Shown one piece after another: positions 7,793 through 15,966 of a DNA stretch of 64,000 nt. The position numbers and the translations under genes are program-made. Positions within the stretch are counted from its first letter, which is position 1; every line of letters begins with the position of its first letter. Origin of the DNA: Aldehydirespirator sp965204415 (lineage in GTDB: Bacteria > Actinomycetota > Acidimicrobiia > Acidimicrobiales > Aldehydirespiratoraceae); assembly GCA_965204415.1 (NCBI GenBank), contig CBDBEL010000004.1:1488001-1552000 (forward strand), written 5' to 3'. Under the pieces are notes generated by a model. That model was not told where the DNA came from and made no database searches. It was given only the letters and a program-made list of their open reading frames with translations.

Positions 7793-8773
7793 TTGACCGA
7801 GACCGCAGTCCTCGCCCTCGGCGGCAACGCGCTGATCCGCGAGGACCAGCGCGGCACCCTGGAGGAGCAGTACGCCAACGCTCTGGCCATGGCCCTGTCG
7901 GTTCGCTCGCTGATCCGCAAGGGCTGGAACGTGGTGATCGTTCACGGCAATGGCCCCCAGGTCGGCAACCTCGCCATACAGCACGAGGGCTCGATCGACC
8001 TCGTGCCCGCCCTGCCGCTGTTCACGCTCGGCGCCATGACCCAGGGGCAGCTGGGGAGCCTGATCTGCCTGGCCCTCAACGAGGTGTGCAAGCAGGAGAT
8101 CTCGGGCGCAGTGTCCATCATCACCCACGTCGAGGTCGACACCGAGGATCCCAGCCTGGCGGAGCCGACCAAGCCGATCGGTCCGTTCTTCGACCGGTCC
8201 GAGGCTGAGTCGCTGGCCACCAGGAGGGGCTGGACCATGGCCGAGGACTCCGGACGCGGCTTCCGGCGGGTGGTCCCGTCGCCGCGGCCGATGGCACCCA
8301 TCGAGGCCGACGCCATATCGGCGCTGATCGGCCTCGGCTACATCGTCGTGGCCGGCGGCGGGGGCGGGATCCCGGTGGCCCGCTCGGCCGACGGCGCCTA
8401 CCGGGGCGTGGACGCGGTCATCGACAAGGACTTCGCAGCCGAGCGCATCGCGGACGCAGCAGCAGCCCAGGCTCTGGTTATGGTCACCGGCGTGGCCGCG
8501 GTTCAACTCCATTTCGGCACTCCCCGGCAGCAGGCGGTGACCGAGATGACGGCCACCGAGGCCCGGCGCCATCTGGACGACGGCCAGTTCCCTCCGGGAA
8601 GCATGGGACCCAAGGTCGAGGCGGCTATCGAATTCGTGGAGGCCCCCGGACGGATCTCGGCCATCACCACTCCCGAGTTGGTCTACGCGACCCTCGACGA
8701 GCCCGGCGGTGTGATAGCGGGCCCGCGGGGCACCCGGATAGTGCCCGATCCGGTTCCCGCGCTGATGTCCTGA
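7793..8773 (+). CDS. Carbamate kinase
   Basis: A 326-residue amino-acid-kinase-fold enzyme interconverting carbamoyl phosphate + ADP and carbamate + ATP. It starts LTETAVLALGGNALI, followed by VIVHGNGPQVGNLA, PIGPFFDRSEAESLA, VVAGGGGGIPVA, VDAVIDKDFAAERIA and the end motif FPPGSMGPKVEAAIEF, all diagnostic. TTG at 7793 is chosen because AAGGAG lies 6 nt upstream and translation then begins exactly at the conserved strand. No arginine deiminase or ornithine carbamoyltransferase genes are near. The next gene, 12 bp downstream, is FdrA-like, which points to carbamoyl phosphate made by an oxamate-type or ureide carbamoyltransferase. Confidence 0.9.
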   Translation: MTETAVLALGGNALIREDQRGTLEEQYANALAMALSVRSLIRKGWNVVIVHGNGPQVGNLAIQHEGSIDLVPALPLFTLGAMTQGQLGSLICLALNEVCKQEISGAVSIITHVEVDTEDPSLAEPTKPIGPFFDRSEAESLATRRGWTMAEDSGRGFRRVVPSPRPMAPIEADAISALIGLGYIVVAGGGGGIPVARSADGAYRGVDAVIDKDFAAERIADAAAAQALVMVTGVAAVQLHFGTPRQQAVTEMTATEARRHLDDGQFPPGSMGPKVEAAIEFVEAPGRISAITTPELVYATLDEPGGVIAGPRGTRIVPDPVPALMS

Positions 8774-8785
8774 CGGATCCATGCC

Positions 8786-10336
8786 ATGACCGCCACAGCC
8801 AAGGTCGTCGCAGACTGCTACGTCGACAGCGTGCGACTGCTCGAGGCGACCCGCGCCATGCGGGAGGCTCCCGGTGTCGACTGGGCCTGGGCGCTCATGG
8901 CCACGCCGGCCAACCTGGAGGTCCTCTTCGACGAGGGAGTGACCGAAGGGCTCGACGGCGCCGCGGCCAACGACCTAGTCCTGGCGATCAAAGGCGCCGA
9001 CGAGAACTTGCCCGCAGCCCTGTTGAGAGCCTGGGCGGTGCTGTTCGAGGAGACCGGTCCAGCCACCGGTGCCCCGCCTGCAGACGCACGCCCCGCCGGC
9101 CTGGACGACGCTTTGGCCTCGGCGCCGGAGGCCAACGTCGCCATCGTCTCCGTGCCCGGTCCGTACGCAGCCCTGGAAGCCCACAAGGCCCTCAGCCGCG
9201 GTCTCCACGTGCTGCTGTTCAGCGACAACGTGGCGGTGTCCGACGAGATCCAATTGAAGCGCCGGGCCCGATCGCTCGGCCGGCTGGTCATGGGGCCGGG
9301 CGCGGGCACGGCCGCGCTAGCCGGGGTGGGGCTCGGTTTCTCGAACCGGGTGGCTCCCGGGCCGGTGGGTGTGGTGGCCGCAGCCGGCACCGGCGCCCAG
9401 GAGGTGATGACGCTGCTCGACCGGTGGGGATCAGGGGTGTCCCATGTGATCGGAGTCGGCGGACGGGACCTGTCGGCCGAGGTCGGGGGGATCATGGCCG
9501 AGGCGGCCATCGAAGCGCTCGACCGCCACGACGGGACCGAGTTGACCCTCCTGGTGTCCAAGCCGCCCGCAGCCGCGGTGGCTGAGCGACTGCTGGGAAC
9601 TCCCCGCGACAAACCGCTGGTGGCCGCGCTGATCGGCCTCGACCGGCCCGTGGACACCGCGCCGGGCGTCACGGTGTGCAGCACGCTTGAGCAGGGTGCG
9701 GTCGCCGCGCTGGGCAGGCTCGAACACCCACAGCCCGACCCGGTCGGCTCCATCGACGCCGAGATCGCCATGCTCGCCACCGCCCTCAACCCCGCCCGCA
9801 GACGCATGGTCGGGCTGTTCAGCGGGGGCACCCTGGCCTACGAGGCGATGGTCATCGCCAGCCGTCACATCGGACCCGTGTACTCGAACACGCCGCTCGA
9901 GCCGTCGTGGGGGCTGCCCGGTCCCGCAGATGCCCACATGTGCCTGGATCTCGGCGAGGAGGAGTACACCCGCGGCCGGCCCCACCCCATGATCGATCCC
10001 GAGGCCCGGGTCGAGCTGCTGCGCCGGCAGGCCTCCGACCCGACTGTGGCCGTGGTGCTGCTCGACGTGGTCATCGGCGACGGCGCCCACCCCGACCCCG
10101 GCTCGGTGCTCGGTCCGGTCGCGGCGGAGCTGGTGGCGGAGGGGGCGGCCGTGGTGGCCTACGTCCTGGGCACCGACCGCGACCCGCAGGGATTCGAGCG
10201 CCAGCGCGACGTGATGCGTCAGGCCGGCTGCGTCGTGGCCGGCACCGGCGCCCGAGCGGCCCTGGCCGCGGCCGCGCTCGTCAACCGCGACCCCGCCCTT
10301 GTCCACCACGACCTGTCCGCGCCCCTGGCGACGTGA
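8786..10336 (+). CDS. FdrA/AllF-like protein (carbamoyltransferase or acyl-CoA-synthetase-like subunit)
   Basis: A 516-residue FdrA-family protein. It starts with the DCYVDSVRLLEATRAM segment, has a Rossmann-like CoA-binding fold (VGVVAAAGTGAQEVMTLLD, GVGGRDLSAEVGG) and a succinyl-CoA-synthetase-like second half (GLFSGGTLAYEAMVIA, DPTVAVVLLDVVIGDGAHPD). FdrA (AllF) is one of three subunits of oxamate carbamoyltransferase in allantoin-using bacteria. It lies 12 bp after a carbamate kinase gene, the enzyme that would use its product, and overlaps the next gene by 4 nt. The DUF2877 partner is nearby on the other strand; the DUF1116 partner is not in the window. Confidence 0.85.
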   Translation: MTATAKVVADCYVDSVRLLEATRAMREAPGVDWAWALMATPANLEVLFDEGVTEGLDGAAANDLVLAIKGADENLPAALLRAWAVLFEETGPATGAPPADARPAGLDDALASAPEANVAIVSVPGPYAALEAHKALSRGLHVLLFSDNVAVSDEIQLKRRARSLGRLVMGPGAGTAALAGVGLGFSNRVAPGPVGVVAAAGTGAQEVMTLLDRWGSGVSHVIGVGGRDLSAEVGGIMAEAAIEALDRHDGTELTLLVSKPPAAAVAERLLGTPRDKPLVAALIGLDRPVDTAPGVTVCSTLEQGAVAALGRLEHPQPDPVGSIDAEIAMLATALNPARRRMVGLFSGGTLAYEAMVIASRHIGPVYSNTPLEPSWGLPGPADAHMCLDLGEEEYTRGRPHPMIDPEARVELLRRQASDPTVAVVLLDVVIGDGAHPDPGSVLGPVAAELVAEGAAVVAYVLGTDRDPQGFERQRDVMRQAGCVVAGTGARAALAAAALVNRDPALVHHDLSAPLAT

Positions 10337-11484
10337 GCTCATCGAGCCGGATCGCGATCATCACATACTCGGTCAAGCCTCGCGGCGGCGCCGTGCACAG
10401 CGTGGAACTGGCGGAGGCTCTGGCCGCTGAAGGCGTCGACGTGACCCTCGTCGCCCTGGGCGATCCAGCGGAGGGATTCTTCAGAGCCGCAGCGGTGCCG
10501 GTTCACATCATCGAAGCCCCGCCCCGGGCCGGGACACTGACCGAGCGGGTCTTCGCTCACATCGATGCCCTGACGTCGGGGCTCGCGGAGTTGGGCGGCC
10601 GATTCGACATCGTGCACACCCAGGACTGCATCTCGGCCAGGGCCGCGGCCCGGGTACGGGACCGCGGTGGCGGGTTCCGGCTCTTTCGGACGGTCCACCA
10701 CATAGACGACTTCACCACCCCCGCCCTGATCGAGTGCCAGGACGCGGCCATCCTCGAGCCGGACCGGGTGCTGGTGGTGAGCGAGCCCTGGCGGCGGCGG
10801 CTTCTCGACGGGTACGGCGTGGAGGCGGCGGTGGTCACCAACGGGGTGCGGGTGGAGCGGTTCGCCGGCGCAAGGCCGCCCGGCGAGCGGGACCGGCTGC
10901 GAGCCCGCATCGGCGCAGTTGACCGTCATATGTTCCTGACGGTGGGAGGGATCGAGCCCCGCAAGGGCTCGCGCTACCTGGTCGAGGCGCTGGGCTTGCT
11001 CAAGGCCATGCCGGGCCGGCCGCCGATGCTGGGAGTGGTCGGTGGGCACTCCTTCCAGGACTACCGGGCCTACCGGGACGAGGTGCTCGACTCGCTGGGC
11101 TCCCATGGCTTGGCTCTCGGCGACGATGTGGTGCTGGTCGGCACGGTCCCCGACGCTGAGTTGCCCGGCTGGTTCGGTGCCGCTGACAGCTTCGTGTTCC
11201 CGTCGGTCAGCGAGGGTTGGGGCCTGGTGGTGCTGGAGGCCCTGGCCGCCGGGCTGCCGGTGGTGGCCTCCGACATCGAGGTCTTCAAGGAGTTCCTGAC
11301 CCACGACGTCGATGCGGTCATGACCGAGACCGCCAACCCCGCCTCACTGGCCGCCGGCATGGCCCGGGTCAGGGACGAACCCGACCTGGTGGCGCGGTTG
11401 CGGGCCAACGGCACGACCACCGCCGGCCGCTACTCGTGGTCGAGCACGGCCCGACGCCACCTGGAGGTCTACGCCGAAGTCTGA
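10333..11484 (+). CDS. Family 4-type glycosyltransferase, MSMEG_0565-like
   Basis: A 383-residue GT-B glycosyltransferase. Features are RIAIITYSVKPRGGAVHS at the start, FDIVHTQDCISARAAARV, RTVHHIDDFTTPALIECQ, the central VGGIEPRKGSRYLVEAL and the C-terminal FPSVSEGWGLVVLEALAAGL with its GT4 E-x7-E motif. The blocks TYSVKPRGG, QDCISA and VHHIDDFTTP resemble the MSMEG_0565 family, usually found with nitrilase clusters carrying an AIR-synthase-related gene. The GTG start overlaps the fdrA stop by 4 nt. Its 3' end overlaps the convergent cbtA gene by 16 nt. Donor and acceptor are unknown. Confidence 0.82.
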   Translation: MSSSSRIAIITYSVKPRGGAVHSVELAEALAAEGVDVTLVALGDPAEGFFRAAAVPVHIIEAPPRAGTLTERVFAHIDALTSGLAELGGRFDIVHTQDCISARAAARVRDRGGGFRLFRTVHHIDDFTTPALIECQDAAILEPDRVLVVSEPWRRRLLDGYGVEAAVVTNGVRVERFAGARPPGERDRLRARIGAVDRHMFLTVGGIEPRKGSRYLVEALGLLKAMPGRPPMLGVVGGHSFQDYRAYRDEVLDSLGSHGLALGDDVVLVGTVPDAELPGWFGAADSFVFPSVSEGWGLVVLEALAAGLPVVASDIEVFKEFLTHDVDAVMTETANPASLAAGMARVRDEPDLVARLRANGTTTAGRYSWSSTARRHLEVYAEV

Positions 11485-12182
11485 GGCGACTCCCTGGCGG
11501 CGGTACGCGACAGCAGGGTGCCGGTCACGAGGGCCATCACGGCCCACGTCACGGCCAGCGCGCCCAGCGAGGCCACCCGGAAGCGCCACACGAGGTCGGC
11601 GGGAGCGTCGACGGCGTCAGGGGTGGCGGGCACGGCCAGGAAGATCACCGCCAGGCCCGCGGTGTAGAGCGCGGCCGTCGCCCAGGCCTGGGCCGTCGGA
11701 GCCAGTCGAGCGGCCCGATGGAAGCGCCACACCGCCCACGCCAGCAGAATCGACAGCGCCAGGACCGCGAAGTACAGCATCGTGCGCTCGTTGACAGTTG
11801 CGGGATCGCCGACCGCCGGAGGGTTGGCCGGGTACTTGAGGAAGGGCACGACCACCACCGCCATGAACCCCGTACATCCGAGCCGCATCGAGGCGGCCAG
11901 CGGCGTGGGTGTGGCCATCCGCGGTCCGACCGCACCGAGCACGACCGCGAAGATCACGCCCAGGGCCAGCCCGAACACGATCAGCCCGACCGCTCCGCCG
12001 ATCTCCTGGGTGCCCCGAGCGAAGAGGTCCTCGTGATGGGCGCCACTGGTGGCGTGGCTGATGCTGTCCTCCAGCGCGATGGCGTCCCGGATCGGCCCGC
12101 GGCCTGCGGTCGCCGCGAACAGCGCGGCGGCGGCTCCGGCGACCAGCCCGGCCAGGCTGCCAGCCGCCAGAAGACGCTTCAT
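11469..12182 (-). CDS. cbtA: CbtA family cobalt transporter membrane protein
   Basis: A 237-residue integral membrane protein with about five or six helices, for example LLAAGSLAGLVAGAAAALFA, VGLIVFGLALGVIFAVVLGA and a last helix near the C terminus. It has the CbtA hallmark short region with HATSGAHHEDLFARGTQ that follows the first helix. The ATG at 12182 is chosen because it precedes the first helix directly. It is downstream of cbtB (72-bp gap) on the same strand, the usual CbtB-CbtA order. CbtAB are predicted cobalt importers, often serving B12 synthesis or cobalt enzymes; a cobalt-type nitrile hydratase would be a local customer if that subunit is cobalt-dependent. Confidence 0.85.
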   Translation of the reverse strand: MKRLLAAGSLAGLVAGAAAALFAATAGRGPIRDAIALEDSISHATSGAHHEDLFARGTQEIGGAVGLIVFGLALGVIFAVVLGAVGPRMATPTPLAASMRLGCTGFMAVVVVPFLKYPANPPAVGDPATVNERTMLYFAVLALSILLAWAVWRFHRAARLAPTAQAWATAALYTAGLAVIFLAVPATPDAVDAPADLVWRFRVASLGALAVTWAVMALVTGTLLSRTAARESPQTSA

Positions 12183-12254
12183 GGGCGTGGACCGACCGCA
12201 GCCACCCCACTCACCAGCGCCCACGCGGGGAGCGCCTCGGGTGACGCTGCGCTA

Positions 12255-12461
12255 TCAGTGACAGGGGACGCCGACGAAGTGCCGGCCGTCGTGGAAGAAC
12301 TCGTGCAGGGTCTCGGCGGCGGTGCTGAGCACGGCGCCGTTCTCGAGCATCACGAAGTACGAAACCGCCGCGGCCAGCGCCACCAGCGCCCACGCCCACA
12401 CCGGTATGTCAACCTGCTCCAATGCGGGGGCGGCTGTCACAGGCAGGGCGTGCGTCTCCAT
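12255..12461 (-). CDS. cbtB: CbtB family cobalt transporter small subunit
   Basis: A 68-residue protein with one transmembrane helix (VWAWALVALAAAVSYFVML) and a histidine-rich C terminus ending LHEFFHDGRHFVGVPCH, the CbtB signature and presumed cobalt-binding tail. The ATG at 12461 is chosen over upstream starts because it gives the family's usual length. It precedes cbtA. Many cbtB genes are controlled by a B12 riboswitch, but I could not find a convincing B12 box upstream; an AT-rich region with several dyads lies there instead. Confidence 0.85.
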   Translation of the reverse strand: METHALPVTAAPALEQVDIPVWAWALVALAAAVSYFVMLENGAVLSTAAETLHEFFHDGRHFVGVPCH

Positions 12462-12550
12462 ACAAGCAGTTTCGCACACACCGGAGACAGGCACCAACCT
12501 CACGACCCTCCGCAGGCAGCCCGCGTTCAGCGGCGCGCCCGGTTGTCGCC

Positions 12551-12615
12551 AAGATTATGCAATCTTGACAAAAAATAGGCCAAAAACTCCTATTGTGCGC
12601 AAAGATTGTAGAATC
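12551..12615 (-). promoter_or_regulatory. AT-rich region with three dyads upstream of cbtBA
   Basis: In otherwise GC-rich sequence this 65-bp stretch is AT-rich and holds AAGATT-ATGC-AATCTT (12551-12566), AATAGG-9 nt-CCTATT (12574-12594) and GATT-GTAG-AATC (12604-12615). A possible minus-strand -10 (CATAAT) overlaps the first dyad. It probably contains the promoter and operator for cobalt or metal control of cbtBA. Confidence 0.55.
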
Positions 12616-14092
12616 ATGCCTTGTGGAGGAGCGCTTCGCCCGACGGTTCTGTAGTGGTCCAGGACCGGTCGAGTCCGCAGCGTAGGATCGGACCATCTCC
12701 ATCTCCTCCGGGAGTGAGAGGATCGGCGGGCGACAGGTCCCACAGCAGGGCTGGGCGGGGTCCGTGCCAGCGCACCGAGAACGAGAGTGTGCCGTGACGG
12801 GTCACGATCGAGAGGGCATCGGCAGATGCGCCTCGCCAGGCGGCGGGCAGTGCGGGCGCCATCACGACGTGATCGGCGGTCTCGGCCACTAGGCAATCCA
12901 GCAAGGCCTCGATCCCGGCCAAGCCATCGCCGCCGAACGCGGCGCTGTCCCGAACCGCTGCCTCCACGCGATCGTAGGGAACTGCTCTCCGAGGGACCGG
13001 GGTTCGCGAGATGGTCTCGGCGAGCAGGCGGCGTGCGTCGCGGGCTGCCGCGGGCGCCTCGTGCTCTAGCGCGGCTGCAACCTGCTCCAGCGTGAAGGCG
13101 TCGAGACGGCCCCCGGCGACATCGACCAGGGGCCCCGCCCACTCGGCCAGGCCCGACACCGAGCCGCTGCGCAGCCGGCACGACGCCAGGGCCCGCAGCC
13201 CGGTGACCGCATCAGCCGCTCCGAGCCGCGAACTCGCCAAGGCCCGCAGGATCGTCTCCCGGCCCCGGTCGGCCTCCTCGGCGAGACCGACACGGTCGAG
13301 CACCACTGCGGCTCGGGACGCGGTCCCGACGTCGGATCCACCGGCGGCCAGGATGCACGCCGCTATCCCCCGCGGCCAGGCCCGCTCGGCCGTGTCGTCG
13401 GGCAGCGCCAGCGATGCGGCCCGGGATACGAGGGCGAGCCACCCGGCCGCCACCTGCTCCGGAGACCGGGCCTCCACGGGTTCGCCCGCGACGGGCACGA
13501 TGACCCGCAGTGGGACGCCTGCGGCCAGCGGAACCAGCACCGCCGCAGCCGCGAGCCCCGATCGGCTGCGAGCCGCACAGTCACCGGCGGGCGGGCCGGA
13601 CCGCACGGCCGTCCACACGTCGCCGTCGCTGACTGCCGCCGCGCCGCCCGGCGCGCGGCCGAGCTCCAGAGCAACCCTGCCGTCAGCCATCAGACAAGAA
13701 CCTCGCACCTGCGCCTTCGAGATCGAGCCGGACACGGCCAAACCCAGGGTCACCGGCGCAGTGGTCTCGTTCACGAACTCCAGGACCACGCCCCGACCGG
13801 CGCCGTCGCGTACCGCCGCGGCCCGCTGGACCACGTCTCCCGCCGGCACCCTCATAGCTGTGGCCGCCACCGGCATGCCGTCAACCAGCCGGGTCCGCAC
13901 GGCCGCCTCCTGGGCAGCGACATGCCAACGGTTCCCGGCGCCCACGGCCCAGCCGACCCCCCAGCCGGCATCGAGCACAGCGATGGTGCCAGCGCGGTCG
14001 GCCACCGCAACCGGTCCCTCCAGGTCGCCAAGCGGCTCGGTGGGAGCGCCGCCCCCTGCCGCCGCTGACGCATGGTCGGCTCCGGCGGTCAC
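12614..14092 (-). CDS. Hypothetical protein, possibly glycoside-hydrolase-like
   Basis: A 492-residue protein with no signal peptide. I do not recognise a firm family. The middle is helix-rich with repeated Ala/Leu segments, and the C-terminal part (VMAPALPAAWRGASADALS, VTRHGTLSFSVRWHGPRP, ALLWDL) resembles the beta-sandwich that closes six-hairpin glycosidases. The N-terminal 110 residues look like a beta-sandwich too (VLEFVNETTAPVTLGLAVSG). No catalytic Glu/Asp pair can be assigned, so a degenerate or non-catalytic carbohydrate protein is possible. The GTG start at 14092 lies 39 bp after gpsA on the same strand. Confidence 0.55.
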   Translation of the reverse strand: MTAGADHASAAAGGGAPTEPLGDLEGPVAVADRAGTIAVLDAGWGVGWAVGAGNRWHVAAQEAAVRTRLVDGMPVAATAMRVPAGDVVQRAAAVRDGAGRGVVLEFVNETTAPVTLGLAVSGSISKAQVRGSCLMADGRVALELGRAPGGAAAVSDGDVWTAVRSGPPAGDCAARSRSGLAAAAVLVPLAAGVPLRVIVPVAGEPVEARSPEQVAAGWLALVSRAASLALPDDTAERAWPRGIAACILAAGGSDVGTASRAAVVLDRVGLAEEADRGRETILRALASSRLGAADAVTGLRALASCRLRSGSVSGLAEWAGPLVDVAGGRLDAFTLEQVAAALEHEAPAAARDARRLLAETISRTPVPRRAVPYDRVEAAVRDSAAFGGDGLAGIEALLDCLVAETADHVVMAPALPAAWRGASADALSIVTRHGTLSFSVRWHGPRPALLWDLSPADPLTPGGDGDGPILRCGLDRSWTTTEPSGEALLHKA

Positions 14093-14131
14093 CGGATCAG
14101 CAGCGGGCCGCGTGCTCGCCGTGGCGCCGGA

Positions 14132-15136
14132 TCACCAGCGGGTTTCGCTGGTCGGCGGTCGGTCGAGCAGGACTCGGTAGGCCGTAGCGGCTGGGCATCC
14201 CTCCTCGATGACGGCCCGCACCGCCTCGGTGATGGGCATGTCGACGGCCAGCGAGCGGGCCAGCGAAGCCACCACCGGAGTGGACTTCACGCCCTCGGCC
14301 ACCTGGTCCATCGACGCCACGATCTCGCCGATGGTCTCGCCCCGGCCCAGGCGCTCTCCCACATGCCGGTTACGGCTCTGGGCGCTGACGCAGGTGGCCA
14401 CCACGTCGCCGACGCCGGCCAGACCCGCGAAGGTGAGGGGTTCGCCGCCAAGAGCCACGCCCAGGCGGGTCATCTCGGCCAGGCCGCGGGTGATGAGGGC
14501 GGCCCGGGTGTTGTCCCCGGACCCCAGCCCGTCCGCGATCCCGGCCGCCAGGGCGATCACGTTCTTGGTGGCGCCCGCGATCTCCGCCCCTACGACATCA
14601 GTGTTGGTATAGACCCGGAAGTCGTTGGCCGAGAAGGTGTCGCGAAGCTGATCGGCCAGATGCCCGTCGGCCGCCGGCATGGCCAGAACGGCCGCGGCGG
14701 CATGCCCGGCCAGGATCTCCTTGGCCAGGTTCGGGCCGGTCAGCACGCCGGCCGGGCGGTCGGGCAGCTCGTCCGCCACCACCTCGGTCATCCGCTTGCA
14801 GGTGTGACCCTCCAGGCCCTTCGCGAGCGACACGACCGGCGTGCCCTCCCCGATGTGGGGGCCGAGCAGGCTCAGGGTCCCGCGAAAGCCGTGGGAGGGG
14901 ACGCCCATGACGACAGCATCGGCGCCGGCCGCGGCCTCCGCGATGTCGGCGGTGGCCCGCAGCTCGGGATGCAGCTTCCTCCCCGGGAGGTAGCGAGGGT
15001 TCTGGCCGGTCGAATTCACCGCGACGGCCACGGCTGGATCGCGGGCGTACAGCACGGTGGCGGTGTTGTGCGCGCACAGATGGGCGACGGTCGTGCCCCA
15101 CGACCCGCCGCCGATCACCGCGACCCGGACGTTCAC
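14132..15136 (-). CDS. gpsA: Glycerol-3-phosphate dehydrogenase [NAD(P)+]
   Basis: A 334-residue cytosolic enzyme reducing dihydroxyacetone phosphate to sn-glycerol 3-phosphate for phospholipids. Signatures are VAVIGGGSWGTTVAHLCA (NAD site), SLAKGLE, VLTGPNLAKEI, GAEIAGATKNVIALAAGIADG with the catalytic lysine, and AGVGDVVATC with SRNRHVGERLG. The GTG at 15136 is 7 nt from a minus-strand TAGGGT box at 15044-15049 counted on this strand's upstream side (15144-15149 in window numbering). It is divergent from cofC, the same arrangement as gpdA2/fbiD in mycobacteria. Confidence 0.93.
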   Translation of the reverse strand: MNVRVAVIGGGSWGTTVAHLCAHNTATVLYARDPAVAVAVNSTGQNPRYLPGRKLHPELRATADIAEAAAGADAVVMGVPSHGFRGTLSLLGPHIGEGTPVVSLAKGLEGHTCKRMTEVVADELPDRPAGVLTGPNLAKEILAGHAAAAVLAMPAADGHLADQLRDTFSANDFRVYTNTDVVGAEIAGATKNVIALAAGIADGLGSGDNTRAALITRGLAEMTRLGVALGGEPLTFAGLAGVGDVVATCVSAQSRNRHVGERLGRGETIGEIVASMDQVAEGVKSTPVVASLARSLAVDMPITEAVRAVIEEGCPAATAYRVLLDRPPTSETRW

Positions 15137-15143
15137 AGCCGCA

Positions 15144-15149
15144 ACCCTA
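15144..15149 (-). promoter_or_regulatory. Leaderless -10 box TAGGGT of gpsA
   Basis: The minus-strand hexamer TAGGGT ends 7 nt before the GTG start of gpsA, matching the leaderless pattern at other genes here. Confidence 0.5.
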
Positions 15150-15194
15150 GAGGCCGAGTGCGGCGAGAATCACGAGGCGACATCGTAAGGTGTT

Positions 15195-15250
15195 GAGCGA
15201 GGCCGTGGCCCGAGCGGCCCTCAGGTCGCAGCGAACAAGAGCGGAAGACG
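15195..15250 (+). repeat. Dispersed repeat, degenerate copy
   Basis: GAGGCCGTGGCCCGAGCGGC followed by a diverged GCAGCGAACAAGAGCGGAAG matches the core of the dispersed repeat found at 34465, 45376, 50365, 55888 and 59812. It lies in the gpsA-cofC gap, so the open frame upstream of cofC here is repeat sequence and not gene. Confidence 0.7.
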
Positions 15251-15339
15251 TAACCTCTCACCGCGATGCGCTCACCACCGGTTTTCGCTCGCTCCTAGAC
15301 TCGCCCCAGCCCTCGAACTCCAATGCCCGGAGCCGCCCA

Positions 15340-15966
15340 GTGGCCTTGCCACCAGTCCCTGAAGACCCAGCGACGGCAGTGATCGTTCCGATCCGCTCCT
15401 TCGACGGCGCGCTGTCGCGGCTCGCGGGAATCCTCGGTGAGGCCCGCTGCCGCGACCTGATGCTCCTGATGGCGAACCGGGTGGTGGCCGCGGCCGAGCC
15501 GATGCCTGTCCACGTGGCCACCGACGACACCGAGGTTTCGGCCTGGGCCACGGATCTGGGGGCAGCGGTCGTGGCGGCCGGCCGTCCGGGCCTGACCACC
15601 GCCGTCTCGGTGGCAGTCGATCACCTGGCTTCGGCCGGGTTCGAGCGGGCTGTGGTGGCCCACGCCGATCTGGCCCTGGCCCGAACGCTGCGACCAGCGG
15701 TCGGCCCGGGGCTTACCATCGTCAGCGACCGGCACCGGGACGGCTCCAACGTGGTGTGCGTGCCCACCGGGGCCGGGTTCCGGTTCTCGTACGGGCCGGG
15801 TTCCTTCGGACGGCATGTCGCCGAGGCCGAACGGCTGGGGCTCGAGGTGAACGTCGTCGACGACGACAGCCTCGCCGTCGACATCGACCATCCGGAGGAC
15901 CTGCGCCGCCTTCCGGCGGACCTCCGCAGCGCGCTGGGACTCGATGAGTTGGTGACGAGCCGGTGA
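15340..15966 (+). CDS. cofC: 2-phospho-L-lactate / phosphoenolpyruvate guanylyltransferase (F420 synthesis)
   Basis: About 208 residues of the CofC/FbiD family, which activates phospholactate or phosphoenolpyruvate with GTP for coenzyme F420. Diagnostic blocks are AVIVPIRSFDGALSRLAGIL, PMPVHVATDDTEV, AVVAHADLALA, VSDRHRDGSNVVCVPTGAGF and RFSYGPGSFGRHVAEAERLG. The frame is open to 15190, but that part overlaps a repeat copy, so GTG at 15340 just before the conserved domain is preferred. It fits the LLM F420-type enzymes in the window. The next gene overlaps by 4 nt. Confidence 0.85.
   Translation: MALPPVPEDPATAVIVPIRSFDGALSRLAGILGEARCRDLMLLMANRVVAAAEPMPVHVATDDTEVSAWATDLGAAVVAAGRPGLTTAVSVAVDHLASAGFERAVVAHADLALARTLRPAVGPGLTIVSDRHRDGSNVVCVPTGAGFRFSYGPGSFGRHVAEAERLGLEVNVVDDDSLAVDIDHPEDLRRLPADLRSALGLDELVTSR

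Noticed and set aside
12462..12650. B12 riboswitch upstream of cbtB
   Set aside because: I could not find a B12 box or the conserved core in the right order; only short dyads are present.
15190..15339. Extended N terminus of CofC
   Set aside because: This part is a decayed copy of the dispersed repeat and is not shared with the family.
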